Shown piece after piece: positions 9,387 to 19,117 of a stretch of 64,000 nucleotides of DNA. The stretch comes from Fibrisoma limi BUZ 3 (lineage in GTDB: Bacteria; Bacteroidota; Bacteroidia; Cytophagales; Spirosomataceae): positions 744,001 through 808,000 of the forward strand of contig NZ_CAIT01000009.1 in assembly GCF_000296815.2 (NCBI RefSeq), given 5' to 3'. The stretch's first letter is position 1; each line of letters begins with the position of its first letter. Made by a program: the position numbers and the translations under genes. The notes under the pieces are model-generated. The model had not been told where the DNA came from, did not search any database, and was given only the letters and a program-made list of their open reading frames with translations.

Positions 9387-10841
9387 TTAACTACGCAGGT
9401 AGTCAATCAGCAGGCGGATTCCATATCCTGTGGCATTTTTCTGCGAGCCAAATTCGGTGTCGGCAAAGGCCGTTCCGGCAATATCGAGGTGCGCCCAGGC
9501 TGGATGTTCATCCGTAAACACTTCCAGAAATTTGGCCGCCGTGATCGCTCCGGCCAGCGGTTTGCCGCTGTAATTTTTCACATCGGCCACGTCTGACTTA
9601 ATATCCTCCTTGTAAACATCCCAGATCGGTAAGCGCCAGAGCCGTTCGCCGGTCTTGTTGGCGGAAGTCAGCAGATCAGCCGCCAGTTCGTCGTTCTGGG
9701 TGAACAGGCCAGCCGCATGGTATCCCAGCGTAGCAATAACACTACCCGTTAATGTGGCCAGATCAATCAGTACGTCGGGCTGGAAATTGCGCACCATATA
9801 GCTCAACCCATCGGCTAGAATAACACGTCCTTCGGCGTCGGTGTCAATGATCTCGATGGTTTTCCCGCTGTACGACCCCACTACGTCGCCGGGTTTGGTA
9901 GCCCGGCCGTCGACCATGTTTTCGGTAGTAGGCACAATACCGATCAGGTGAACGGGCAGTTGCAGTTTGGCTGCTACGTCGAGCGTTCCTAATACGGCAG
10001 CGGCCCCGCCCATGTCGCTTTTCATCAGGTGCATGTTGGCCGATTGCTTGATCGAAATGCCACCCGTATCGAACGTAATCCCCTTGCCGACAAGGCCCAC
10101 TTTTTTGAGTCCTTCACCGGCCGGTTTGTATTCAGCGATAATAAAGCGGGGAGGCAGGTCGCTGCCACGGTTCACGCTCAGCACTGCCTGTAGGCCCTGC
10201 CGCTCCATCTCGTCTTTATCAAACACGGTAACTGAATAGCCGTACCGCTCACCCGACGTTGCAGCCCAGTCGGCCAGGGTCTGCGGAGTAACGTAGTTCG
10301 ACGGGGCGTTCATCAGGTCAAGGATTTCACGCTGGGTTTCGGCCATGGCTTCGGCCCAGCCCAGAGCGTCGTCGGCGGCTGCCAGTTGATCCTCCGCAAC
10401 CTGTATGGTTAACTGCCCTGCGTCAGAGTAAAACACCGGTCCTTCGGCTTTGTCCGTCTGATACAAGCGCAGGTCGTAGCCACCCCCCCGAATGCCGAGG
10501 ACTACGTCTTCAACCACCGCAGCATCGAAGCTGGTTAGATCGACATGAACCGACTGCGGCAACCGATCTTTCTGCCGGAAGCTAAACTCACGGAAGGTTT
10601 TCAACCAGTCCATAGAACCCGGCTCCTTACCAAGTCCGAGCAGGTACATTTTTCGGCCATCGGGATGATAGAGCGGCAGGACTTCTTTCGCATTGGCCTT
10701 AAAATCGTTCTGCAAAACCGCAGCCGGAATACCGGCGGTTTCCGACAGTGTTGCTAAGGTATCTGATAATGTATCGGTTTGAACAACCGGTACAATGTGT
10801 GCTTCTGATGAGGTTTGCCGGGAAACTAATGTGATGTTCAT
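9387..10841 (-). CDS. pepA: Leucyl aminopeptidase (M17)
   Basis: Cytosolic leucyl aminopeptidase, 484 aa, a two-metal hexameric M17 enzyme that removes N-terminal residues from peptides. Metal and catalytic motifs are seen in order: VGKGITFDTGG (Lys and Asp ligands), MKSDMGGAAAVLG (Asp), and DTDAEGRVILADGL, which corresponds to the family signature NTDAEGRL with the first Asn replaced by Asp. The N-terminal third is the less conserved M17 N domain. Length is normal. The start ATG is at 10841, 56 bases after the esterase gene, so a transcription unit with that gene is possible. Confidence 0.93.
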   Translation of the reverse strand: MNITLVSRQTSSEAHIVPVVQTDTLSDTLATLSETAGIPAAVLQNDFKANAKEVLPLYHPDGRKMYLLGLGKEPGSMDWLKTFREFSFRQKDRLPQSVHVDLTSFDAAVVEDVVLGIRGGGYDLRLYQTDKAEGPVFYSDAGQLTIQVAEDQLAAADDALGWAEAMAETQREILDLMNAPSNYVTPQTLADWAATSGERYGYSVTVFDKDEMERQGLQAVLSVNRGSDLPPRFIIAEYKPAGEGLKKVGLVGKGITFDTGGISIKQSANMHLMKSDMGGAAAVLGTLDVAAKLQLPVHLIGIVPTTENMVDGRATKPGDVVGSYSGKTIEIIDTDAEGRVILADGLSYMVRNFQPDVLIDLATLTGSVIATLGYHAAGLFTQNDELAADLLTSANKTGERLWRLPIWDVYKEDIKSDVADVKNYSGKPLAGAITAAKFLEVFTDEHPAWAHLDIAGTAFADTEFGSQKNATGYGIRLLIDYLRS

Positions 10842-10897
10842 AATTTGAATTCAAGCGCAGAGGAGCAGCGTCTGTAGCATTAACTAAGCAAGTATGC

Positions 10898-11971
10898 TTA
10901 ATAATACAACCACTCCAGCGCTTTAGGAAATTCTTTTCCCCATGTTTCTTCATTATGTTCCCCGAGTGGATCAACTGATACCTGTAGCTCAATGGGATAC
11001 CCGCCGTATTTTTGCTTGACCAGCGCGTTTTCGAACCGCTTGATATTCGGCACCATATACGCCGATTCAGCCTCGCCCCCATACGCATAAATCTTCATTG
11101 GCACGGCGGCCTCAAACTTGATCGCATCGAAGTAGATTTTGGGAGTTGTCCAGAGCGCCGGTGAGAACAACATCAGCCGTCCGAATACGTCCGGGTAAAC
11201 CAGACCGGCATAAATACTGATCAGCCCCCCCAGCGAACTTCCTCCGATACCCGTGCAGCTAGGTTCGGGCAACGTCCGGAACGTTTTGTCGATATATGGT
11301 TTGAGTGTCTGCGTGATAAATTGCAGATAGCGGTGCCCACGGCCATCGCCGATCCTGGTTCGCCCGAGGGTATACTCCCGGATGCGCTCCTCCACGCCGT
11401 GGTCGATAGTAACGAGCATAACTTCATGATGCCCGCGCCCTGCCAGAATGGCCATTTTCTCTTCTACATTCCAGCTACCGTAGCCAACGCCTTCGCCGAT
11501 CAGATTCTGACCATCGTGCAGGTATAACACAGGGTAGCGTTTCTCAGGATTAGTGTCGTAATCGTAGGGAAGCAGCACATTCACCCGGCGGGTGGTATCA
11601 AGCTGGGGCAGATACACATCGTTACTAATCAGCGTAGGTCTGAGGTCAGGATTGAAGGGCCGACCGTACCAGCGCCAATGCGGTACGTGATTACGCTCAA
11701 TGCGCTGGTCCCGAATACTGATCCGATTGGGGACCCCGCCACCGGACGCCCCCAATTCGACATGCTCCCAGCCACCTTTGTTATATTTATATTCCAGTTC
11801 CTCGGGTAATGGCACCCCGGCTGGCCAGTCGAGTACGTATTCACCCGCTCCAACGGGTTGCATCTGAAACAATTCGGGGGCAGGTGCCCAATCGCAGAAA
11901 TTACCGGACACAAAAACCGGACGGTCGTCAATAACAGGGGTACTTAATTCAAATCGAAACGCTTTAGGCAT
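10898..11971 (-). CDS. Esterase of the Fes/esterase D type with N-terminal E-set domain
   Basis: A 357-aa alpha/beta hydrolase of the putative-esterase family, which includes esterase D and enterochelin esterase. The first ~105 residues look like an early-set (CBM48-like) beta domain (FRFELSTPVIDDRPVFVSG, YKYNKGGWEHVELG). The hydrolase domain follows with PVLYLHDGQNL, the nucleophile elbow GIGGSSLGGL (Ser in GSSLGG), and a late His in GEHNEETWGKEFPKALEWLYY. There is no signal peptide, so it is probably cytoplasmic. The substrate may be a siderophore ester or a sugar ester; the sequence does not decide. Confidence 0.82.
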   Translation of the reverse strand: MPKAFRFELSTPVIDDRPVFVSGNFCDWAPAPELFQMQPVGAGEYVLDWPAGVPLPEELEYKYNKGGWEHVELGASGGGVPNRISIRDQRIERNHVPHWRWYGRPFNPDLRPTLISNDVYLPQLDTTRRVNVLLPYDYDTNPEKRYPVLYLHDGQNLIGEGVGYGSWNVEEKMAILAGRGHHEVMLVTIDHGVEERIREYTLGRTRIGDGRGHRYLQFITQTLKPYIDKTFRTLPEPSCTGIGGSSLGGLISIYAGLVYPDVFGRLMLFSPALWTTPKIYFDAIKFEAAVPMKIYAYGGEAESAYMVPNIKRFENALVKQKYGGYPIELQVSVDPLGEHNEETWGKEFPKALEWLYY

Positions 11972-12035
11972 AAAGTAATAATCTCAATATCCAATGGGCA
12001 CGGATTGCTGCCCACTCCACCTTTATAAACACAAA

Positions 12036-12073
12036 CGGACCGTTCACCGTTTCAGAAAACGGCAAACGGTCCG
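12036..12073 (-). terminator. Terminator after the S8 protease gene
   Basis: Nested inverted repeat: outer arms CGGACCGTT (12036-12044) and AACGGTCCG (12065-12073), with an inner CCGTTT/AAACGG hairpin. It lies 20 bases after the protease stop on the minus strand and is followed by a T-rich stretch. Confidence 0.65.
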
Positions 12074-12093
12074 GTATATGAACTTATATTATT

Positions 12094-13680
12094 TTATTTA
12101 GCTTTATCGCCTTCCTGAGCCAGCGCCAGTTTCACGGCTTCGTAGAGGTTCACAACCCCGCCCGTTTTCGACAGCGTTGAGAAATCGACCATTTCATTAC
12201 TCTCCGGTTTTTTCACCTGGGTTTTGTACGGGACGGCTGACTGCACAATGATCCGCTTCAGATCCGCGTAGGTCAGCTTCGGAAAGTATGATTTCAGCAC
12301 CGCAGCTACGCCGGCTACGACAGGAGCGGCCATACTCGTTCCATCGCTGTTCTGATACTGGCTACCGGGAACGGTCGAGAATATGGTTTTACCCGGAGCA
12401 AACACATCGACTGAGCCTTTGCCGTAGTTAGAAAAACTAGCGGCTAGTTCGTCGCCGGTTGAGCTACTGCTTGCTCCAACCGTAATCATGTTCGGAATCT
12501 CCTTGCCGTCCATGAACTTATCGGCCGGGTAACTCGCCGTGGTATCAAGGTTTTTTCCGTCGTTACCGGCTGCGTGTACGAGCAGCACTCCCTTCGACAA
12601 AGCGTATCGCTCAGCCTCCTCAACTGCCTGGCGCTGGGGCGAGTAGTCTTTACCAAAGCTCATGTTGATGATCTGAGCGCCGTTATCGACCGCATACCGA
12701 ATGGCGTTTGCTACGTCCTTGTCGCGCTCGTCACCATCCGGCACGGCCCGAACCCCCATAATCCGAACGGCGTCCGACACGCCCAGAATACCCAGCGAAT
12801 TGGTGCGATCAGCACCAATGATACCGGCTACGTGCGTACCATGGAAAGGATCAGGCCCCATGATATCAGCGTTTCCGTAGTTACGCTCGTTCACGTTTTC
12901 GGGCTGGTCGCCAACCACGGCGCGTCCGTCGAAGTCCGGATTGTAAGCGTATTCGGCCCGGGCTTTCAACTCATCCAGAATTTTGTCCAACTGCCCTTTC
13001 ATGGCATCGGTATCGGCTACATCCTGTTGTTTCAGCACCCGGTAGATGGCCCCGGCCTGCCGCGACGACGAAGCCGCCTGCCGAAGATCGGTGGTATCGA
13101 GGTTCTTTTTCTGAAGAGATGTTTTCAGTTCATCGACAATGGTGGTGTACTGCTCGTAGAACTGCTTGATACCCTGATACTGCGTCTGGTATTCGAGCCG
13201 CTTCGACTCAACCTCAGCTTTGGTCTTTACGTACAGATCGTATTCTTTCTGCTGGTCTGGCTTAAGCGAAGCGCGGTTTTTTCCTTCGTACTGAGGTCGT
13301 AGTTTTCTGTAGAGACGAGTTACCTCGGCCGTTTCGTACTGAACGTTTTTACCATCCTTCCCACCAATAAAATTCCAGCCGTGGATGTCGTCCACGTAGC
13401 CGTTCTTATCATCGTCTTTGCCGTTGCCGGGGATTTCTTTTGGATTGACCCACAGCACCCGACGCAGGTCTTCGTGAGTAGAATCGATGCCCCCGTCGAT
13501 TACGGCGACTACCACAGGAGTTGGCTTACGGTCTTTCAGAAGTTCGCGGTATGTCCGGTCAGTAGCGATACCCGGTATATTATCTGCTTTGGGATCGCGA
13601 TGATACCACTGTAGGGTATCCTGCGCCGAAGCTGCCATCGACAGCAGGCAGATCGACGCACTTAAAAGGAGTTTCTTCAT
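12094..13680 (-). CDS. Secreted subtilisin-like serine protease (S8)
   Basis: Subtilase, 528 aa, with signal peptide MKKLLLSASICLLSMAASAQ. The triad is visible as Asp in VAVIDGGIDSTHEDL, His in DPFHGTHVAGIIGA and Ser in DGTSMAAPVVAG; the oxyanion Asn is in LLVHAAGNDGKN. About 165 residues separate the Asp and His motifs, instead of the few tens usual in subtilisins. The insert is Lys/Glu/Gln-rich and predicted by eye to be helical or coiled coil. Neither a C-terminal T9SS sorting domain nor a clear pro-domain is seen. It is probably periplasmic or exported and involved in protein turnover. Confidence 0.9.
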   Translation of the reverse strand: MKKLLLSASICLLSMAASAQDTLQWYHRDPKADNIPGIATDRTYRELLKDRKPTPVVVAVIDGGIDSTHEDLRRVLWVNPKEIPGNGKDDDKNGYVDDIHGWNFIGGKDGKNVQYETAEVTRLYRKLRPQYEGKNRASLKPDQQKEYDLYVKTKAEVESKRLEYQTQYQGIKQFYEQYTTIVDELKTSLQKKNLDTTDLRQAASSSRQAGAIYRVLKQQDVADTDAMKGQLDKILDELKARAEYAYNPDFDGRAVVGDQPENVNERNYGNADIMGPDPFHGTHVAGIIGADRTNSLGILGVSDAVRIMGVRAVPDGDERDKDVANAIRYAVDNGAQIINMSFGKDYSPQRQAVEEAERYALSKGVLLVHAAGNDGKNLDTTASYPADKFMDGKEIPNMITVGASSSSTGDELAASFSNYGKGSVDVFAPGKTIFSTVPGSQYQNSDGTSMAAPVVAGVAAVLKSYFPKLTYADLKRIIVQSAVPYKTQVKKPESNEMVDFSTLSKTGGVVNLYEAVKLALAQEGDKAK

Positions 13681-13845
13681 ATAAAAAGTAAAACAGACCG
13701 GCGTCGGAGATGGAAGCTTGACGTTGATTTAATAACCACGCCGGGCCGTCAGTGTTTATTCTGACAAGATACAAAGAAACAGCTAATCGAGTGACTTAAA
13801 AAAACTTAAAACTATGCAGCGTGTACTTCGGTGTGTACTACCTGC

Positions 13846-14910
13846 TTACTTCGCTTTGTGCTGGCTCTCATAATGTTCGCGAAGCAGATCCTCCCCAAAA
13901 TCGTTGGTCAGATCACGCACCACCGTATGGATGTGATTTGCGTTCGTTTGTGTGTTGTCGTACTCAATCAGAATCGTTGGGCCGTGGATACGGTAGTACC
14001 AGCCTTTCCCCTCGCCCAGTTCCGGTGTCAGGTCGCCCGCCCAGGCGAAGCGCAGCTTATCCAATCCGGCTTTTTCCAACCGGGCAAACTGCTGCTTAGC
14101 TAGCGTAATGCGGTAGTTGTTGAGGTACACCTGCAGGAGTTCCAGAAAGAGTTTGCGCTGATCGGCCTTCATATCGGTCAGCGTCAGGCCTTCCATCTTT
14201 TCGAGTGATGCCTTCCGCTTGTTACTAGTAATGATTTCAGGATATGCCACGGTGCCAATAACCGCCTGCTTGCGCTGTTCATCCGAGAGCGTTTTCAGCA
14301 ACGCAAAGGCCAGATCGGTTTCCTGTTTCAGCACGCGTTTTCCTTTCTGAGGAACATCGGCCCGCACTTCGCCCGGATTGCTGCCGAAGAAAGTCGGCGT
14401 TTGCGCCAGCACCCGTCCCGTCAGCGACAGGAATTGCAGCGAGATGTGGTGCCCTTCAATACGCCAGCTCCACGGCTCGCGGCCGCCCGGTTCGCCAAAT
14501 ACGGTGAAAGAGTAATTCTCCGGATCACGATAGGTATCATTCGGAGGTCGGTTTTCAACCACGCGCAGTACATTCTCCAGGTCCATGATGGCCGTCGCTT
14601 TGTCGTATCCCTGATCACTGAGGCCGGTTTTCAACAGGGCCATCGCTGCCTTACGCTGTTCATCGGTCATCTGTTTCAGGGGCAGGCCTTTACGCGTACG
14701 CGGCACAAAGTGCCAGTTGAAGCGTTCCTCATTATCAAAAGGATACGTAGCCTGCGCCCGCTGCTCCGGCGTGAGCAGTTGCAGGAAACGCTGGGTAACC
14801 GCTGCCATCTCATTTTTAACCTGCTGCTGGGCAGGCTTTGACGGTGCAACCGTCTGTGCGGCAACCTGTGTGGCCAGCAAACAACCAACGACAAAACGAA
14901 ATGGGCCCAT
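13846..14910 (-). CDS. DUF3500 family exported protein
   Basis: A 354-aa protein with a signal peptide (FRFVVGCLLATQVAAQ). The rest matches the DUF3500 pattern: repeated TPEQRAQATYPFD and LSDEQRKQAV motifs, a central WSWRIEGHHISLQF, and a near C-terminal WYYRIHGPTILIEYDN followed by NHIHTVVRD. The family has no proven function in my knowledge. The paired HH/HIH segments suggest a metal or small-molecule site, which is inference. It faces the opposite way to the membrane-protein gene at 15067 and has no evident operon partner. Confidence 0.8.
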   Translation of the reverse strand: MGPFRFVVGCLLATQVAAQTVAPSKPAQQQVKNEMAAVTQRFLQLLTPEQRAQATYPFDNEERFNWHFVPRTRKGLPLKQMTDEQRKAAMALLKTGLSDQGYDKATAIMDLENVLRVVENRPPNDTYRDPENYSFTVFGEPGGREPWSWRIEGHHISLQFLSLTGRVLAQTPTFFGSNPGEVRADVPQKGKRVLKQETDLAFALLKTLSDEQRKQAVIGTVAYPEIITSNKRKASLEKMEGLTLTDMKADQRKLFLELLQVYLNNYRITLAKQQFARLEKAGLDKLRFAWAGDLTPELGEGKGWYYRIHGPTILIEYDNTQTNANHIHTVVRDLTNDFGEDLLREHYESQHKAK

Positions 14911-15066
14911 AGTTTTTCTGATTTATCAATGACTAAAGCGGCCCCTGAAATAGATATACTATGTACGTCGATTTTGTTCTGGTGAGTGCCCATGACCTAT
15001 CATGAAATTGCTAACAAGAGCCCGCTTTTTTTAGTTGTGGAGATAGTTCCACTGTCTCTGCTGACT

Positions 15067-16179
15067 ATGTCAACCCTGCCTCCAAATGAAAACCGCGGCC
15101 CGCTCGACCATCTGGCGTTACGCTACCTGCGGCAGGCCCTCAACGATCCTCACCCGCACGACGAACCCTATGTACTGAGTGAAGCCGAACACCGCATTAT
15201 CCGGCACGTCCGACGGCAAACGCTGGTTGCTGCCGCGCTGATTGGCGTATTGGGTGTGGCTTTAATGTACTTACCACAGTATGGCTGGCCCGAACTGTTT
15301 GTCGAACTTCCCTTGTCTTTTTTCGGTCAGACCTATTCGCTCCCTATCACGGCGCTGCTCTACGGACTGATACTGGTTTATCTGGAAATCACTTTACTAA
15401 TCAGTATCAACCTCCGGGCAACGAAACTGATAATGGCAGCCTGCCAGTTTCCCCGCGCTCATGATGCCCGCTACGACCATCACCTTAAGGACATCGCTAT
15501 GGCCTCGCACCGACGTCGGCGTTCGACCCGTGTGGTACCGAGGCTGGGCATCGACCCGTATCTGAACCTGCCTCGCTGGGGATTGGCTACGTTTTTCCTG
15601 CTGAATATCCTGAAAGCGGTATTCAGTGCTCAGATACTACGGTATGCCCTGAGCCGCCTGTTCAGTCGCGTTCTTCGGCCGGTTATTGATCTGGCTGGCA
15701 TGCCTATTTATGCATTCTGGAATGCGTATGCGTCGTGGCAGGTGGTCCACGAAGCGCAGATTCGGGTAATGGCCCCAACCACCATACGGGAGTTTGTAGG
15801 CGAACTACACGACGAACTGGGGAAAAACGAGCAGTTCCGGTCTATGATTCTCGATGCGTTACAATACATCGCTGTGCTCAAGCGACAATACAATTACGCT
15901 CATTTTCTTTTCACGGAAACCCTGCTCGACCGGTTTAATCTTCGCACCAGCACTCCACAACCCGGCGAATTTGCGGAACGCCTGACGCAGGCCCCTCCCG
16001 AAGTCCGTCGTGGTTTAGAGCGCCTGCTTGTCTTCGGAGCCGTGGTTGACGGACGCCTGTCATTACTTGAAAAATGGCGGTTTCGGCAATTGCGTAGAAA
16101 AGGGCTGCTCACGCATTCACGGGCAGCGATCGGTCGTATGAGTGCTGATTATAACCACGGTCGGGGCCTTTGGGTCTGA
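15067..16179 (+). CDS. Membrane protein, possibly LBF_2804-like
   Basis: Start chosen at the ATG at 15067 (MSTLPPNENRGPLDHL), giving 370 aa; the frame is open to 14986, but those 27 codons look like leader DNA. Hydrophobic segments are TLVAAALIGVLGVALMYL, SLPITALLYGLILVYLEITLL, WGLATFFLLNILKAVF and a weaker one near VIDLAGMPIYAFWNAY. The C-terminal ~130 residues are soluble and helical, including VFGAVVDGRLSLLEKWRFRQL, which resembles a TerB-like acidic-helix region. I weakly recall similar proteins as the LBF_2804 family. The function is unknown. Confidence 0.7.
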   Translation: MSTLPPNENRGPLDHLALRYLRQALNDPHPHDEPYVLSEAEHRIIRHVRRQTLVAAALIGVLGVALMYLPQYGWPELFVELPLSFFGQTYSLPITALLYGLILVYLEITLLISINLRATKLIMAACQFPRAHDARYDHHLKDIAMASHRRRRSTRVVPRLGIDPYLNLPRWGLATFFLLNILKAVFSAQILRYALSRLFSRVLRPVIDLAGMPIYAFWNAYASWQVVHEAQIRVMAPTTIREFVGELHDELGKNEQFRSMILDALQYIAVLKRQYNYAHFLFTETLLDRFNLRTSTPQPGEFAERLTQAPPEVRRGLERLLVFGAVVDGRLSLLEKWRFRQLRRKGLLTHSRAAIGRMSADYNHGRGLWV

Positions 16180-16190
16180 AATGCGACTAA

Positions 16191-17012
16191 CTACTCAGCC
16201 GTTTTTACAGGAAAGTACCGGGCCATAGCCAGCATGAACAACGACATCATGACTAAGCCTACAGCCGCTAACAGTTGCAGCCACGATCCGCCCGGAACCG
16301 CCCACAGCGCCTTGATCAGATCGTCCATGTTTTTCACCCAATCCGGGTCTTTGGCCAGAGCACCTTTCACGAGATACCCGCCAACGCCACCCAAAATGCC
16401 ACCCACGGTTAGGAAACCGGCAAGACTACTTACCCGCAACATTACCTTCCAGATACGATTCAGCCGATCAATTTTCAAGGCGTTGTACACATTGCCCGAC
16501 AGCCCTTTGTAAACCTGCATGCCTGCCCAAATTAGCATAACCCCACCGACCAGCATCACAATCCAATCACCCCCTTCGATTTGCAGGAGTTTAGCCACCC
16601 AGATCTTCTTACCGTTGCCATCGCTCTTCTCGTTTGTCACTACCAGTTTAAAGGCCGTAACCCCAAGCGACGCGTAGGTGATAGCACTCATCAGGTAGTT
16701 GAGCCGGTATAGCCAGCCTCCTACCCCTTTCCCTTTTTTATACGGGTCATTCCAGATTTCGTACAGGCGCCACAACGTATGACCTGCCAGCGATATAACG
16801 ATCAGCCCGATCAGAATTTTTCCAAATGGGTTTTCTGTTAATTGTTTTAATACCTCATTCCGGTTTGGTTCGGGAGCGCTTAAACCTGCCCTGTATCGGA
16901 ATATAAACGTGGCAATACTGCCGTAGAAGATGGCTTTTGCTACATAACTTGCCCTGGCCAATAGCTCAACCGCCCGGTTCGATCGCTGGGCAATCTGTTT
17001 GTTAACTACCAT
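16191..17012 (-). CDS. DUF1206 membrane protein
   Basis: A 273-aa integral membrane protein of the DUF1206 family. It shows three repeats of a two-helix unit: ARASYVAKAIFYGSIATFIF with FGKILIGLIVISLAGHTLWRLYE; YRLNYLMSAITYASLGVTAFKL with WIVMLVGGVMLIWAGMQVYKGL; and RVSSLAGFLTVGGILGGVGG with WLQLLAAVGLVMMSLFMLAMA. The repeated small-residue pattern with Gly-Arg-type turns is the family hallmark. No enzymatic motif is visible and the role is unknown. It converges on the gene ending at 16179, 11 bases away, without an obvious terminator. Confidence 0.85.
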   Translation of the reverse strand: MVVNKQIAQRSNRAVELLARASYVAKAIFYGSIATFIFRYRAGLSAPEPNRNEVLKQLTENPFGKILIGLIVISLAGHTLWRLYEIWNDPYKKGKGVGGWLYRLNYLMSAITYASLGVTAFKLVVTNEKSDGNGKKIWVAKLLQIEGGDWIVMLVGGVMLIWAGMQVYKGLSGNVYNALKIDRLNRIWKVMLRVSSLAGFLTVGGILGGVGGYLVKGALAKDPDWVKNMDDLIKALWAVPGGSWLQLLAAVGLVMMSLFMLAMARYFPVKTAE

Positions 17013-17086
17013 TCGCTGAATTATTTAACGGCTTAACTGCCCGGAAAGCCTTACCTTTACAGGCTAGTTGATTCTGTAGTTCGATA

Positions 17087-19117
17087 ATGTCCAGCTTGAT
17101 TAAACCGTTACTCATCATTTGTTGTTATGTTTTCTTTTCATTGCATGCGTTCGCGCAGTTAACCATTTCGTATCCCCTACCCCAACTTGTTATACAGCGT
17201 AACCAGCACAATACAGCCCCGCTTTCTATTGCTGGTACGTTTTCTGTCCCTGTTGATCGCATTGAAGCGCGGCTTGTCCCAATCAATTCCTCAACCAGCC
17301 GCCCCACCGACTGGAAAGTGGTTCAACAAACGCCCCGGAATGGACTGTATCAGGGTACCATTACGGCCCCCTCTGGCTTGTTTCAATTGGAAGTTCGGGG
17401 AATCAGGACGAACAAAACCGTGAGCCAGGCGACGGTATCACGCGTGGGCATCGGTGAAGTGTTTCTGATTGCGGGACAGTCGAATGCAATGGGGCTACCT
17501 AAACTTGGGGCAAAAGGAGCCTCCGACCGGGTAGTATCGTTCAATGCCTGGAACCGGTTCTGGAACAAAAACAACGTACTGGAATCCTCGGACAAGCCGT
17601 TTCCCGTACCCATGTTCTCCCAACTCGAGGCTAATAACCTAATCTTTCCGACCGGCGAAACAGCCTGGTGCTGGGGTGAACTGGGCGACCAGATTGCCGA
17701 CCGTTACCACGTACCAGTCGCTTTTTTCAACGTGGCTATTCCGGCTACGGTGGCCGAGAATTGGAGCGCCACGGCCAATGGCATTCCTGCCAAAAACATA
17801 TTTAACAGTACATACTGGCCGTTTTTACAACCCTACACCAACCTACGGAATGCATTGCAATATTACCATAGTTCGTTCGGCATTCGGGCGATACTATGGC
17901 ATCATGGCGAGTCAGATGCTGTGCCGCTCCACACAACCAAAGACGATTACTGCCGCTTGGTGCAGGAGTTGATTGATCACAGCCGGGCTGATTTTGCAGC
18001 GGATCTGACCTGGGTTATATCCCGGTGTTCTATAACCCCGGCGGGGCCTGTTCCCAATCAGGCTATCCGGGCTGCCCAGGATTCGTTGATAAACAGGGCT
18101 GACAACAATGTGTGGGCAGGTCCCGATACGGACACCATCCAGTCGCCACGTCCCGAACACGGTCATTTCGAAAACATCCCAAATGGGGTACAGGGGGTAT
18201 CTGTTTTTGCCCGCTCCTGGAACAATAGCCTGACCGATAGCTTTTTCGACCGGTCAAAACCTCAGCAACCGCGTCAGTTTATTCAAACAGGCCTGGTGCC
18301 GACTGAGCTGTCGGCCGGAGAAACCCTTCGTGTTCCGTTTGCCACAATCGGCTTTGAGAGTTCTCCCGATGTCTCGGTACAGTTGCTCAACGATCGGGGC
18401 TGGTACGTAATGGAAGTTGGACAAGGACAAGGATTTGGGCCGGTAGAGGTACACTTGCCTGATACATTGAGTGCTGGAACGTACCGGCTTCGGGTGGTAG
18501 CAATTAATCCAGCCATGATCGTTGGAAACCCCACCCCTGCTTTTCGTGTAACCACCCCTGGCAAGTCCGGGCGTTTTTTTGTTGATCAGCAAACCGAGCA
18601 GGACAGCGCTTTCTCATACGTTTACTGGCTCACCACCCATGAACCCTCAGGCAGCCGCTTTTTTGTTGAACGTCAGGAAAGGTCAGGATCTTTTCAGACA
18701 ATCGGCCAGGTAGAAGGTATAGTCGACGGGCAGTTTTCGCATCTGTATTCGTTTGCGGAGCCACTTGACCAGTCCGGTAGCCGTATTTATCGCGTTCGGC
18801 TGGAATTGCCCGATGGCTCAGTGCAGTACAGTACTCCGCTCATACTGGCGGTACCCGACGAAGCGTTACCACAACCCCTCGTGTATCCAAACCCGAGCGA
18901 CGGTACGTCTTTTACCGTTCAGTTACCACGCAGCGGTACGTGGACATTATCATTAACCGATCTCAACGGCCGTATGGTCTGGCATCAAACGCATGAGGTG
19001 CGCGCTGACCAGCCGCAAACCGTATGGTTGCCGATGGGGCTTGCCGATGGGCTGTATATTCTGCAATGTCAATGGAATAACCAGCGCCACAGCCAGCGGT
19101 TATTGATTCGGCACTGA
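17087..19117 (+). CDS. T9SS-exported sialate O-acetylesterase-like protein
   Basis: A 676-aa secreted protein. After a signal peptide (ICCYVFFSLHAFAQ) there is a short beta domain, then an SGNH/SASA esterase domain: GEVFLIAGQSNAMG (nucleophile Ser), a conserved Glu in ILWHHGESDAV, and a candidate acid/base pair in RPEHGHFENI. Further beta domains follow. The last ~80 residues form a T9SS type A sorting domain (VYPNPSDG, LTDLNGRMVW, DGLYILQCQWNNQ, RLLIRH), so it is probably exported to the surface. The likely role is deacetylating sugars such as sialic acid or polysaccharides. A TACCTTTA box at 17052-17059 may be the -7 element. Its end overlaps gldE by 18 bases, convergently. Confidence 0.85.
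   Translation: MSSLIKPLLIICCYVFFSLHAFAQLTISYPLPQLVIQRNQHNTAPLSIAGTFSVPVDRIEARLVPINSSTSRPTDWKVVQQTPRNGLYQGTITAPSGLFQLEVRGIRTNKTVSQATVSRVGIGEVFLIAGQSNAMGLPKLGAKGASDRVVSFNAWNRFWNKNNVLESSDKPFPVPMFSQLEANNLIFPTGETAWCWGELGDQIADRYHVPVAFFNVAIPATVAENWSATANGIPAKNIFNSTYWPFLQPYTNLRNALQYYHSSFGIRAILWHHGESDAVPLHTTKDDYCRLVQELIDHSRADFAADLTWVISRCSITPAGPVPNQAIRAAQDSLINRADNNVWAGPDTDTIQSPRPEHGHFENIPNGVQGVSVFARSWNNSLTDSFFDRSKPQQPRQFIQTGLVPTELSAGETLRVPFATIGFESSPDVSVQLLNDRGWYVMEVGQGQGFGPVEVHLPDTLSAGTYRLRVVAINPAMIVGNPTPAFRVTTPGKSGRFFVDQQTEQDSAFSYVYWLTTHEPSGSRFFVERQERSGSFQTIGQVEGIVDGQFSHLYSFAEPLDQSGSRIYRVRLELPDGSVQYSTPLILAVPDEALPQPLVYPNPSDGTSFTVQLPRSGTWTLSLTDLNGRMVWHQTHEVRADQPQTVWLPMGLADGLYILQCQWNNQRHSQRLLIRH

Noticed and set aside
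14986-15066. Upstream extension of the gene at 15067
   Set aside because: 27 extra codons before the ATG at 15067 look like leader DNA and the later start gives a better N-terminus.
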